Shown piece after piece: positions 27,140 through 38,935 of a DNA stretch of 64,000 nt. The number at the start of each line of letters is the position of its first letter. The first letter of the stretch is position 1. The notes under the pieces were generated by a model, which was not told the DNA's origin, ran no database searches, and was given only the letters and a program-made list of their open reading frames with translations. Made by a program: the position numbers and the translations under genes. Source of the DNA: Chromobotia macracanthus (taxonomy: Eukaryota; Chordata; Actinopteri; Cypriniformes; Botiidae); assembly GCA_036877525.1 (NCBI GenBank), contig JAZGTH010000101.1:523501-587500 (forward strand), in the 5' to 3' direction.

Positions 27140-27414
27140 CTATATCCAGAAAAAAAAGAGAAAGGGAATAAAGAAAGAGTAAGGGAAATGAGAAAGAAAG
27201 TAGATGAGAGAGTCACAGAGAGAGTGCAGTGGATCTCACAATCCACTGCAGAGCACAATGCAGAAAAGGACACATAACTTTTATGTGATTTTCAGCCAAT
27301 GAGATCATGCCCTGTGAGATAAAGAAGCAAATGACAACAAAATCCTTATAATTCCTTTGATAGGAATTAGAATAAGTCTTTTGGAGCCTCAAAGCACCCT
27401 GCCTGAAAAAAAAT

Positions 27415-27568
27415 AATACCCTAACCGGTCTAAGCAGGTTTGCTAGTTAGTTTAGGAGTTTTGGACACTTGTCAGTTGGCCAGGGCAGCTAGACCAGCTG
27501 AACACCAGCTTGGCCAGGCGGCAAGACCAGCTTAAACCAGCTTAGACCAGCTACCTACCTTAGACTGT
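27415..27568. repeat. CCAGCTTA-rich interspersed repeat
   Basis: Successive GACCAGCTGAACACCAGC, GACCAGCTTAAACCAGC and TTAGACCAGCTACC blocks follow an inverted AAGCAGGTTTGCTAG start. This is a common fish element built from CCAGC/GCTGG subrepeats. Confidence 0.5.
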
Positions 27569-27988
27569 TAAAAAAAGCATGATATATGGTAAAGTGTGAG
27601 AGGCTAATGACATCACTGAGGCTAAACACCCAACCCATGCACACAAAATACTACAAACAATGAGCTGATGCTGGCATGCTTTGCTTTAGAGAAAGCTTTG
27701 AAAGAGTTTTTGAGCTATTTAATGCAGATGTATTACATAGCAGCATGTCTCCCTCAAGGTATCCGTGTATGCATGCAAAGCCAAACTGATTCAATTTCAA
27801 ATTCTATTAAATTTTGTATTGTAATGGCAGGCAGTTGTAACACATCATGGTTGTCTGTTTCGGTCGAGCATGTGATGTGTTTGAACAAAACAGGAAAAAT
27901 GCATAAAACAGCATGGTGCAATGTTTCGGCATTAACGCAGTGGATGAATAGAGAGGATTGGGTATGGCGAGACCCCCGACTGTCTCAC

Positions 27989-28072
27989 CCAGGGGGAACT
28001 CATCAGCGCTGGGTTCGCACATGCTGGAGAGTGGCTTTGGTGCTGGGAGCCCTGTACAGCTGGGGGCCTGTT
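27989..28072 (-). CDS. Possible 84-nt in-frame cassette exon (low confidence)
   Basis: On the minus strand a TGTGTTTTCAG acceptor at 28073 is followed 84 nt later by a GTGAGA donor. The enclosed 28 codons are open from phase 0 to phase 0 (NRPPAVQG... to ...ALMSSPW). It lies between the PSD-93beta exon and the shared exon, so it could be included without breaking frame. The sequence is GC-richer than its surroundings and proline/serine-rich, like other variable DLG linker exons. I do not recognise the peptide, and a second frame is also open across it. It may be a chance pairing of splice-like signals. Confidence 0.2.
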
Positions 28073-28450
28073 CTGAAAACACACACAGGAGTCCAACTGT
28101 GACCAACCAATCAGTCAGCTGAGCTGAACAATGAAAATAATTGTACAGGAGTCATTCACCAGCCACACAACATTCATCAGCATAATAACAAGGGAAGAAC
28201 TCTTAAACAATGAAAACAGTAACAAATAACCTGACAAGCACACAAAGGAAGACGTCAAAGTACATAGGCACTTACATCACACATAAAAATTAAGTAAACA
28301 ACAAAACATCAAAATACAGAAACTGGCCTTAGCAAAACAGTTTATTCAAGACGTCTTCTAAGAAGCTTTCAGCTTTTGGTCTTTTTGGGTTATTTTTAGT
28401 GGCTGTATGAATCAGTTCCCCTCAAGTTCACACAAGAATCCTGGCAGAGG

Positions 28451-28488
28451 AACCACAGTTGATGAACCACAGTTGATGAACCACAGTT
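28451..28488. repeat. 14-bp tandem repeat, 2.7 copies
   Basis: Unit AACCACAGTTGATG, perfectly repeated, with the last copy partial. Confidence 0.9.
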
Positions 28489-29477
28489 CAAGCTCATCAC
28501 TTTACTACCTTTAGATGTTACATTTTAATAACCTGTTTGAAAATGAGAAAGTCTCCAATTTCCTTTTGTTTCAATATTAATAAGTAAATGTATTATTCTA
28601 TAATGTTTTGTGAAATGTTTTGCTTGAAAATTGTGCTTTGCTATCTCACTTTAAAACAAATGCCACTTAGCATTTGCAAAGTTGACATTTACACATTTCA
28701 CACAAGTTTGGGAACAAGTGTCCAAATAATCTCTGTGGCCACTCTGTTCACACACATGCTAGTTAGGCATAGCAAAAGAGAATCAGGTCAAGGTTTGGTC
28801 TCTGAGACAACTACTGACATTCTGAACCAAAATCTCACTATGCCACAGCAAATATCACCACAGCATGAAGCTGATGTCCATATTTAGGCAGAACCTCTTC
28901 GTGTGGAGAGGACCCGCATTTCAAGAGCCCACATGCTAAGAACATCAGGACTTTAATTTTCTCTGATGATATGACTCCACGAACAGCTCACAGAGTAATT
29001 ACCCTACACCTTACTGAGAAGCATTATGCATTAAAGTAGATGTGCTCTCTAATACCCTGCCTTGACTCAGTTCTCTTTATCTAAACTCTAAATACTATCT
29101 AAATACAAGAGTTCATGAATCATCTTCTGTAGATTGCGGGAAGTCATTCTAGAACTCAAACAGTGAACATTCAGGTTCTATGGGAGGTCAAATGCGAGGG
29201 ACCATAAAGGGTAAAGTTACACTATTCCAAGAACCTTGTCCATGTAAGTCTGGGTTTTTGGGCTGCAGACTTGGCCATGTGGACAGTCAGCTGGCAGTGT
29301 TATTGCCAACATATGTGATGGTTTGTCTGAGGGAGGAGGTCGCAGGAGATCAGAACAGCAGAATAAAGGTTGTGCTGAGAAAAAACATCCCACACTATTA
29401 CCATTATGATTCGAATTATACAATACCCTATTAGGTACATAAACTGGTACAGGAGGCTGTTCTGTATATTGTGAAAA

Positions 29478-29725
29478 TACACTCCAAAAAATAAAGGTTC
29501 CTAAAAGGTTCTCTGTCAGGCTGTATGGCTCTATAAATAACCTTTAAATAACATCCATAGAACATTTCTGCTGCACAACAGGTTCTCTGTAGTGGGTTCT
29601 GCAGAGTAAATAAATATAAGTAGTAAAGAAGTTTAGTTCTTTTAAGAACTATAATGAAAACATGTAAAAATGGTGGTTCTATGGCATCGCTGTGAAGAAC
29701 CCTTTTTAGCACATTTATTTGTGTA
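29478..29725. mobile_element. MITE-like element of the AAAGGTTC family
   Basis: It begins TACACTCCAAAAAATAAAGG, then TTCCTAAAAGGTTCTCT. It ends GTGAAGAACCCTTTTTAGC and then ACATTTATTTGTGTA, which is the imperfect inverted partner. The inside repeats AGAAC/GTTCT blocks. No coding capacity. Confidence 0.65.
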
Positions 29726-32049
29726 AATAAAGCTGAAGAGGATTGTTAGGCACAACGTGACAGGGTTACTAAGATAAGTAAAACAATACTTTTCAGTAAT
29801 GCTGTACAAAAAGTGATAGCAAGGTTGACAGTAGACAGCAAGGCAACACACTTGGTTGTATATCAGCTTCCCCACAGACCCACAGTATTATGCAGTTAGC
29901 CGATTGAGTGCACTATGGAGTCTATGGACGTTTGCTCCTTTCATATTTCCACTGAATTTAATGCTGCAAACACAAGCTGAGTGCTGAACTCTTCTGTTAT
30001 TGTGTGGGATGGCAGAGATAAATGAAGTTAATGTGGAGTAATGGCTGTTGGCTGAGAAGGTTCTCCCCAGGGTTTCCATAAGGCAGCAGGTTGTGCAAAT
30101 GACTCAACTTTAAATAAAAGCTGCTATTGTCTCCCTCTCTCAAACACCATGAGCGTCTCCTCTTGCTTTTGACTTTGTCTTTCTATACTGTTATTATCTG
30201 TAATCTTCCAGGTAGGGCTAATAGGAGGTCTTATGCTCCACAACTGTGAATGTGTATGGGAATTTCCTATCACGGCAGGGGAATATGTATGAAATGCACA
30301 CTCATACATAAACTCTCAGCAGCATACTGCAACTCCTGCATAGGTTAGGCATAGAGGGCCCTTCCACAAGCCGTGAAGTGATGGATTTTTATCTTCTACA
30401 CTTTTCATTGTTTTTAAATCTTTTGTAAGATTTAAATTTTGGACCAATAATTAATATCTGATAGTGATGCATGTGAGGCTTACATGAGCTTTGAACTGGA
30501 TTCTCTTCTGAGAAAGTCTAGGTGCTAAGGTGCCTTAAGATTCATTAATCATCAGTGATTTTGACAGGATTTCTTCCATTGTTCAACCTGTTTCTCCCTT
30601 CTTCTTTCCTTCAGCAAATGTTCTGATAGCCTACGAGGACATCCGTCACGTGGTTTGAAGATTACAGCATTTGCAGATAAACCTGCAGAAACATGTCTTT
30701 AAAGAAAACTGAGGGAATACTTGCCAGCCACAGTTAATCTGCTTGTTGTTGCAGACGTAATGAGGGGAACTGAACAAGTAGGAAGTAATAAACGCATTTC
30801 AAAATAAAAATGCAAATGCTCTCTTAAGGGGTCTGTGTGTGGAAGCATTATAATGTTAGTGGGCTGCAGAGACTGTAATGGGTTTGGGTGGGCTTCATTA
30901 AAAACAAAGAAACCGAAGGGGGTATGGAACTGAAATTGTGTTGCAATCTCTACAACAACATATGCTGCCTTTCCTTTCTGCTCGCATAGAAAAAAAAGGG
31001 AAAGATTATACAACTTTTAACATAGCACAAAAACTCCTAGTCACATTCATTACATATCTGGACAGATATGTATGGGGTTTTCAGAACAGAAAAATTATCT
31101 GGCACAAACCAGGAAAAGCACACTTGGTCACTGGTCACAGCTCAGCAAATGAAGCAATGCTGTTTTGCTGAGGCTTCTCACTCTAAACTAGTTGTTCTTG
31201 AGCTCATGTAGATAATTAATTTGCAGATCTATAAAACAGTAAATATTAAACATTTGATAAAATGTAAAATATTAAAACACACAAAAATTAATATAATCTC
31301 CTGAAGGACAGTTTAGGATGGAATAAGTATAAGCAGACTATTATTTCTTTATTATACATTATACAGTTGTATTGCTGTATTGCATGAGGGTTAGGGGATA
31401 GAATATACAGTCTGTACAGTATTAATGCCATTCTGTTTATGGAAAGTCCCCACAAAGCATAGAAACCTAATATGTGTGTGTGTGTGTATTTGCTGGGGGA
31501 GGTGCACTGATGCATTAGTAAACATGTTGTGGGTTTTTCCCAACACACTTTGTGGATTTAGATGTTACTGCCGTGCAACTGTGCTGAAGGCTCCTTTTCT
31601 ACTTCCCTCACCCCATTCTCTCTCCCTCTCTCTGAGATGAGATGAAGATGGCAATATGAGGTGGCATGGCTGAAGGCTCTGTGCTGGATTGTGTGGAATC
31701 TTCTCGTGATTGTGTGCACTGACCCTTTTTCAGCAGCCTGATAAACCCTGAGCTTGTCATCATCAGATCTCAGGGTTCACTCAGCCTGAAGAAGATTCAG
31801 GGGTTAAGAACAATTTACAAATGCCTCCCACTTCTAATCAAAAGCTAATGGGAAACCGCAGATCTAGATCTTGATCTAAAGTAAAACAATTTGTTTAAAT
31901 GTGACCCATCATTTTGAAGTGGGTTTTGAAAATTGTGTCAATTCACACTATGATGAGAAGATCTTCAAAGAGAAGCAACAGATAAAATAACCATTTTGTT
32001 TGACAAATACAAGATACAGTTGTTGACCATCAATTTTCCATAGACATAT

Positions 32050-32217
32050 TGACTTATACTGTACAAACTATATATTTTATCCCCTAAACGTACCCCTAAA
32101 CCTAACCCTCTCACAAACCTTTCTGAATTCTTACATTTGCTAGTCCCCACAATGTAGGTGTGCGTGACCATTCATAACATTTAGTCCCCACAATGGTAAA
32201 AAAAACACACACACATG
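32050..32217. repeat. Interspersed repeat with GTCCCCAC motifs
   Basis: Contains CCCCTAAACGTACCCCTAAA and two copies of AGTCCCCACAATG, ending in an ACACAC tail. This pattern recurs widely in cyprinid introns. The class (probably a non-autonomous DNA element) is inferred. Confidence 0.5.
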
Positions 32218-33530
32218 CACACAGATTCAGAAGATCTGGTGATTGACTGCCAAGGTTTTAGTCCTTTTGTGATATTATGTTTTACAGTTATTTAAATAAT
32301 ATTTTGCTCATCAATTACCCAGGCAGATACACAAGCTGCTGTCTAAACCTAACCTATGACTTTGCATCAACAGACATTGCTTAAACTCACAAACGCCGCC
32401 AGAGGTCTGAATATCAGACTCATGAACAAACAAACGACACATTTAAACTGTGATTTTTACAACTGTGCCTAATCTCCTTTGAACTACAAACCCCATTTGG
32501 GCGATTTGGTTGCGAGCCAATCAAAGTGGGCGCTGAGTGTATCTAAGTGTGAGAGCAGCTGGGTGATGATGAGAAATGTGCACATCATAAAAAGACCAAA
32601 GGAATACATGTATCTAATAATGATGATATTAGCAGGATTCCAGACAACCCGGAATGCCAAAGCATTATGCTAACACTTCTGGTCAAATATTACATAATGT
32701 TCTTACCATTACTGGAAAGATTTGAACATGGCATAATTAAAGCAGCAAAGACTTGCGACTGCTTACGCTGCAAGAACTAATCCATGAATGTGTGTGTGTA
32801 TAAAGCATTCAAGCACTTAAAATACATTAGGATACATTTAGCACTTAGTACACACTAAAGCTAGCCAGTTCATTCTCAGTTTTAATATACCAGTACTCTC
32901 CTAATGTAACACTTCACGCCAACTAAAGGCACCAACTTGCATGTTTCCATTACATTTATAAACACAATTGAATGACATCATGACACCAATGACAGAATTC
33001 CCTCTGCAGCTGCAATTCATTTCCCTTACAGAGCTGAATCACCTTATTAGCATGCTGGGCTGCGGTCTGCCTCTGCCGTCTGGACCAATTGGCTCAGAAT
33101 GAAGGGCCATACAAGAGAATAACACAAGTAAACAAACACAACACAACAGCTAAAGACAACAATCGCCTTGCGTTTGTGTGCCTGGCCAGCAGTAATGACC
33201 TTTAGTAATGATCTTTATCCAGTGACATTTCAAAGATGTAAAGATGCTGCTTTACAAGTGACTGTCACTTACAGCACTTAGCAACCTAAAAAGCAACACA
33301 TGCAATGTAAAAACAGTCCTATAGATGATCTACAACCCGATGATCCACACAAGAAATAAATTCTGCCTGGTGTCAGCTGGATATTGCATATATTCCTTCC
33401 TTATTTAACTTCCTGAACTTGCGGGAAAGGCAGCATTCTCAAAGCTTGCTGAAGTGCTGATGCGCAATTTTGACAACAAACATTCCACAGCGTGTCTCTC
33501 CTGAGGAAAAGGAACTGAGCATAAACGTAC

Positions 33531-33593
33531 CTTGCAACCAAACATCAGTGACAGGGTGTTATCATGGCACGCAACCTTACAGTGGCACAGCAT
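33531..33593 (-). CDS. dlg2: dlg2 alternative first coding exon, PSD-93beta (21 codons)
   Basis: The minus-strand ATG at 33593 opens 21 codons beginning MLCHCKVAC and ending TLSLMFGCK at 33531. The donor GTACGT follows, in phase 0. This matches the PSD-93beta N-terminus of mammalian DLG2 (MICHCKVAC...NTLSLMFGCK), with Ile2 replaced by Leu and small changes around residues 10-11. Cys3 and Cys5 are the paired N-terminal cysteines that can be palmitoylated. A second in-frame ATG lies 13 codons upstream at 33632 and would add MSPNARNPIRFSP. I prefer the inner ATG because it places the cysteines at positions 3 and 5 as in mammals, although its context (C at -3) is weaker than that of the outer ATG (G at -3). 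Spliced to the shared exon it reads FGCK-YRYQ. Confidence 0.93.
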
Positions 33594-33830
33594 TGGACTG
33601 AAACGGATGGGGTTCCTCGCATTTGGAGACATTCCTCTCGCAGCAGGAGAGCTGCACTCGTGCTACAAGCACTGACGTAGAGAGAGAGAAAGCACGGGCA
33701 GCGTGCAAGAGAATCTTCACTCCTGGCTGAGCAAAAGTGCGCCTAAAGCATGAACACGCACTCTCGCATCAATAAACGTGCATGCACGTGGCGAGAAAGC
33801 ACACACCGTTTAGATCTTAACTGTGTCCTG
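33594..33830 (-). promoter_or_regulatory. Probable 5' UTR/promoter region of PSD-93beta exon
   Basis: This region lies just upstream of the PSD-93beta start on the minus strand. It has more CG dinucleotides than nearby intron (around 33660-33800), a GA/CT tract near 33679-33691, and an in-frame upstream ATG at 33632. No splice acceptor was seen, so a transcription start here is inferred. The boundary is arbitrary. Confidence 0.35.
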
Positions 33831-34254
33831 TACCCGGTCAGGTCAACTAAATAGGCAGTGTAACAAAATGCCCTGTCCAAACACCCTGTGCTTAATTGTC
33901 AGGAAAGCAATATCACAAAAATGAAAAAAAAAAAATTTAAAAATGATTAGTCCTAAAAAAAAAAAACCCTTATCAGTTAAGGTATCTTCATGGAATTCTC
34001 TTTAAATATGTACCCAGCTTGAAAACCAAACACTGTTAAGCTGTAATTATGGTGATTTCTATACAAAGTGCTTTCTTAGCCTCTGGAAACACTGTCAGAG
34101 CTGTGAAGAGCTTGTGAACACTTATATTTTCACACCTCCTCAGTTTATACAAATCTCAGCCTAAGAAAACAGTCATTAATCTCCCAATTTTCAGACGAAA
34201 TATCTAATAGAGTCATATTTATATCCCTGTTGAAAAACAGCTTAGAGCAACATG

Positions 34255-34375
34255 CATTTTCATGCTGGTTTATGCTGGTTAGTGGCAACTTGGTGCACTA
34301 GCATAGTTATACAGTTCACCAGCAAAACTAAGCTGAAGTTGGTCATTTAGTATGGCCTTTCTGTTGAAGCTGGCT
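34255..34375. repeat. GCTGGTTTATGCTGGTT-type repeat fragment
   Basis: ATGCTGGTTTATGCTGGTT is followed by CACCAGCAAAACTAAGCTG and GAAGCTGGCTGAT. It is probably a decayed relative of the CCAGC-rich element at 27.4 kb. Confidence 0.4.
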
Positions 34376-34667
34376 GATTAAAGTAATCCTGCTAAACAAA
34401 GCAATATTATACATACTAATGTAAAGTTTATCATTTACTCAACATACATCATTCCAAATACACATGACCTGTGAGGCTGATGCAATAAGTTTCCCTTTTA
34501 TTGTAGCTGTAAAATCTAAGCTCAAGAAAAATTAAGATGTAAATAACATCCTAATTACAAGCATGTTATTAAGATGTGTGTCTTAATTACAATTAATCTA
34601 AATTACAAGCATGTGAAGAATTGCATTGAGTAAATTTATGCTGTAAACAATGAACCAGGTAAGAATC

Positions 34668-35061
34668 TTAAAGGAATATATCACCCAAAATGGGCGGAAA
34701 AATTTTGATGGATGCTAAAGCTGCTCTTTCTGAGCTGCCAAAAAAGAACTATAAAAGAATACGCTAGTGCTTTATTTCAAGTCTTCTGGGGTCATGTGAT
34801 AACTTTGTGTACAGAAAAGACCAAATTTGGCACATAAAACTCAGTGAAAGAACAAATTCGATTTATGATGCTTTTTTGTAACTTATGGCACTTGACAGCC
34901 ACTGGTTACGAAATGCTTGCATTTCATGTAACACAGAGGTGTTAAGGGTAAACATTCTGAAGTAATTCTCCATTTGTGTTCCACAGAAAAAAGTCACACA
35001 TTTCTGGAACTACATGGGGGTGAGAAATGAACTTTCATTTTTGGGTGAACTCTTCCTTTAA
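34668..35061. mobile_element. MITE-like element with TTAAAGGAA...CACCCAAAA termini
   Basis: It starts TTAAAGGAATATATCACCC and ends with the inverted counterpart TTTTTGGGTGAACTCTTCC followed by TTTAA. The inverted ends and the internal GTTCCACAGAAAAAAGT (the usual fish GTTCCACAGAAGAAAGT motif) fit a non-autonomous DNA element very common in cyprinids. No coding capacity. Confidence 0.7.
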
Positions 35062-35453
35062 CATGCCATTGTTGTGGGAAGCTAAAATAACATCTTGGCG
35101 TGTGGACAACACCTATCCGCCAAATGAATTAGAAGAAACACTCCTAAAAATATCAAGGTGTAAAATCCATCTCAATCCTGTGATCACAGCTACAAATGAT
35201 GCAATATGCTTCTCTCATTCAGATACACAGAGACAAACGCTAATTAACATGAATCCATAGTCAAACACATAAGATATACAGTAAGTGGGTCTGAACTAAA
35301 ACCTGTATATGTGTATGCACTGTACATGTGCAAACTGTTTTAAGTGCTGGGCAAAGATGGAGAGATCCTGAACATACTGAGAGAGGACTTCCACTGTTGA
35401 CACATATAGCCTCATTCTGCCGCCTCTGTGCCTGAAAATATTAAAGGAATAGC

Positions 35454-35532
35454 CTAGCTAACAGGGAATATTTTCAAAACATTGGCTAATGTGCTTTAAA
35501 AGTTCTTTCAACGTTATCATTAAACATTCTAG

Positions 35533-35572
<40 letters not shown>

Positions 35573-35645
35573 TTATTTATAACATTATTCTTAAGTTGTA
35601 AGTAGAATGTTATAAAAACATTACAGAATTTAAATAATAATAAAA
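35454..35645. repeat. Inverted relative of the 41.8-42.1 kb repeat, invaded by a TA tract
   Basis: Begins TAGCTAACAGGGAATATTTT and contains AAAACATTGGCTAATGTGC, matching the reverse complement of the 42.1 kb end. A long TA microsatellite lies inside it. Confidence 0.45.
35534..35568. repeat. (TA)17 microsatellite
   Basis: Uninterrupted TA units followed by three TTTA units. Confidence 0.95.
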
Positions 35646-35943
35646 ATGGTCTTACATACAGTTCACACAACATGTATTTTGAGGTCATTCTATTTCAGGA
35701 ATCTACTCAGCTGTGCCTGATATTATGAGAGCGAATCAGCTGTGATTTAAACTGACGGCACGGTTAATGGTCAGACAGTAAAACGTTGTTCGCATGGTTG
35801 GCACGAGGAAATGAAATCTGGCTTTGGTCAACAAAACATTATTCACCGTTTAAAAGCAATCCATGTGTATGCTGATCTTCTTATTTTTTCTCCTATAACA
35901 AGCCCCTGTTTCAGTTTAATACACCTCAGAGTACATATCATAT

Positions 35944-36200
35944 AGGGGCAGTTGTGGCCTACTGGAAAGTGGATCAGGCTTGTGATGAGAAAGTTGCTGG
36001 TTTGATTCCAGTGCTGGCAGGTAGCAACTGAAGTGCCCTTGAGCAAGGCACCTAACCCCCGATTGCTCCCGGGCGCAGCAGTGTGCTGCCCACTGCTCTG
36101 TGTGAGTGTGTGTTCACTCCTCACCAGTGATGGGCTAAATGCAGAGGTCACATTTCGGTATGGGTTACCATATCTGACAAATATGTCACTTTCACTTTAA
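35944..36200 (+). mobile_element. tRNA-derived SINE, plus orientation
   Basis: The element begins GGGGCAGTTGTGGCCTACTGG with A box TGGCCTACTGG, followed by B box GGTTTGATTCC. It continues with the body CCCTTGAGCAAGGCACCTAA and GCTGCCCACTGCTCTGTGTG, and ends near GTCACTTTCACTT. This order is that of a widespread teleost tRNA-SINE family. It is intronic and antisense to dlg2. The ends are approximate. Confidence 0.85.
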
Positions 36201-38756
36201 ATATCACAAGCTTCAATCAACACAGAAAGTGAGGCCTACATTAACTTTTACAAATACAGCACTTAGGTCTTCAGTTAGTCTTAATGTGTGAAGAATTTAA
36301 TGAATGTGATACAATACCTCACATTAATTACAAAACCGATGTAAAAATGTCAGCAAAACATACAGCACAACAGATAATGAGTAATAAACATGGTCATATT
36401 GCTTAGAAGAAGTGCTGATATTCTCATTAACTCCAAAAAGCTGATGAAAGTTCTTTCAGTAAACTATACTGTAAATCACTATAGTTCACTGATTTACCAC
36501 CCCACTAGGGGGCCTCAAGAAACTTCCAAGGGGCCTCAAGATTTTTTAAATAAGCCAAAACAACTAAAAATCAAGGTATTTCTTAGGTTTAGTGATTTTT
36601 TTAAATCTTTCTAGTTTTTTTATCCAAGCTCTAGAATATTTTGTGGGTAGAAACTGTGAGGGGGGCCTTCAAATTTTTTTGTGAACAATGGGGGCCCTTA
36701 AAGGTGAGATTCACTGCTGTGACAACAAAATACATGAGAAGGATGGTGGGATTGTAGGGTGGGTGCTTATATTGTCCAGCAGAGGGCGCATTAACACAGT
36801 GCTTCACATAGGTACAGTGCTGGACTGCAGGATTGAAGTCTGCCTTAAAATGCTATCTTCAAAATCTATTTCTGTATTGAAAATAGATTGGCAAGGCTGT
36901 ATATCTGTATATATATCTGCAAATCTGTATACATAATTAGGCAGAACCAGCGGATCGTACTTTCCCCTAAAACACTAAAGAAAAATTATCAAAATTATTA
37001 TTAAAATTGTCTTCTACCATAAGAGGTCCAATTGCCATTTTATGATTCAGATAACATCAACACAGCTGCATGTCTCAGTCTGTTCATCACCATTATAAAA
37101 ACACTTATAAGAACTTGATTGAGAAGTCAATCAAGCTATTTTTCGAGGTGTTATCAGCTTGATCAATCTCAAGCCTGTTTTCATTTCTGCATTACCATCA
37201 GAATAGTCTACCTGCTTCTAAACCCCCCTCCAGTCAGCATTAATATTTCAGCATGCCTTTAGCAGCACACACTCAGAACATCCGTGCATATCTGCATATC
37301 AGACTGCTGATAGTAAAGCATCATTCCTCTATGTGCCATTCGTTTTGGCCTGCATCTAAACACAAAAAGAATGAGCCCAAACGTCCAATAGTATTTAGAG
37401 TGTTTGAAGATAAAGGTCTGTACAATGAAAATCAGTCATGATACACTTATGATGGGCTACCAATCAATACTATGGACCTTTTATCCATTAAATTATTAAT
37501 CATTAAATGATTTAGTTTTTCATTTCAATTAAATCATTCAAATTTATCACATATCATCTATCATATCTCTTCTGGCAACTGGCCTTCTAGTCTGCTTCTC
37601 ACAAAAAGTTACTGAATAACTTCAGATGAATAAAAAATATGATTTCAGAATACAAAACACAGTACCAATTTATTATAATGGCATGGAAAAGAATGACCAG
37701 CACATTTTTCAAAGTTTTGGATGTTTTGGATTTTCAAAGCAATTTCAGTACATTATTATGTGACTTGTGCTCTAGTCACAGAAGAGCTCAGATCATCTTG
37801 ACAGTCACATTCCAGCTGCAAGGTTAGAATAATGGAAAGATGTTGACTGTGACGTGCCTGGAAAGCCATTCCTAAGGCTCTCTGTGTAAGTGTGTCCATA
37901 TGTTACAGAGTACAGACTTGTTACAGACTACAGCCTCCAGTGGAGCCTGAGGCTGAACTGCTGGTGCTGAACTCATGGGGCAGAGCAGACTAGGAATTAA
38001 TTAGAAATTTGATTCTGTTTAATTACAGTGGTGGAGGCCAATTAGATATGAGACATCTCTCAGGAGCATTATTAAATGCTATTAAAGGAGCAGGGACATT
38101 TTTAGGTGTGAAACTGAAGCCATTTTCCCCACTGTATTTTCCCATGACGGAAAAATAAACCTCTTCTGTTCTCTTCTTTTACAATAGAACTGTAGGTTAC
38201 ATCACAAAGTCTACAGTGCCTCTCAAGATAATAAACTCATTAACTGCAAATCTCTTGAACAAATATTACAAACAGTAAAAGTAATAAAGTAAATAGATAG
38301 CTGTTTCAACAGAATAAACAATAATCAGGAAGACACAGATCCACAAAAATGTCTGAATCTCTCTTTTAAAAGTACTGCTAAAAATACTCCAGCTGGATTA
38401 CAAATCGGAAATGTGGCATTGGGTTATGTAAGCCTGTGGCGTGGGTTTACTCACACAACACAGAAAACCTAATTAAGATTCCCATATAGTATCTCTTTCT
38501 CTCCAAAAAACAGCCAGTAGCACTGGGATAATCACTCTGTTAATCATAACAACACTGTTATATGCAATTATCTCCAATAAAACAGGACAGTGTAGGAATC
38601 CCGTAGGCTTACACCTGGGACAGTGTGGATCTCAAAGCAAGTTTGTTTAGCATTAGGCTTACTTTCACATGCTTACAGAACGTAATTTGATTGCAATGTG
38701 TTTTCAGGGAATTTATGCTTCTGTGGCCATGAATTTTTCTGATGAAAAAGACCATC

Positions 38757-38935
38757 TTAGAAGCATAAAGGTTAGTCCAGGCTAGTTTGGTATTGGACTA
38801 GCTAGTGGACTAACATAGTCTTGGTGTTGCAGGCGTATTCCTACTGATGTTGGTCAACCTCTTTTGGACAACCTGGTTGAACCCTTAACGCACCAGCAGG
38901 TAAAACGACGTATGCTGGTCAATGCAGGGTAAAAT
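38757..38935. repeat. Decayed GCTGGT/ACCAGC-type repeat
   Basis: Holds AGTCCAGGCTAGTTTGG, GTTGGTCAACCTCTTTTGG, CACCAGCAGGTAAAACG and TATGCTGGTCAATG blocks. It is probably the same family as the 27.4 and 34.3 kb elements. Confidence 0.35.

Larger units (their letters stand above)
27140..33530 (-). other. dlg2 intron between PSD-93beta start and shared exon
   Basis: About 6.4 kb of intron. It carries one possible cassette exon (27989-28072), a CCAGC-rich element (27.4-27.57 kb), a 14-bp tandem repeat (28.45 kb), a MITE at 29.48-29.73 kb and a GTCCCCAC-type repeat at 32.05-32.2 kb. The plus-strand open frame at 27668-28102 lacks recognisable homology and splice logic. Confidence 0.5.

Noticed and set aside
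26974..27273. Second minus-strand frame across the shared exon
   Set aside because: It runs through the intron and overlaps the true exon in a different frame; the frame encoding VHVSEKNLSEIENVHGY is the conserved one.
27668..28102. 144-codon plus-strand open frame
   Set aside because: No known domain, no start context or splice evidence, and it spans the minus-strand splice-like signals noted above; likely chance.
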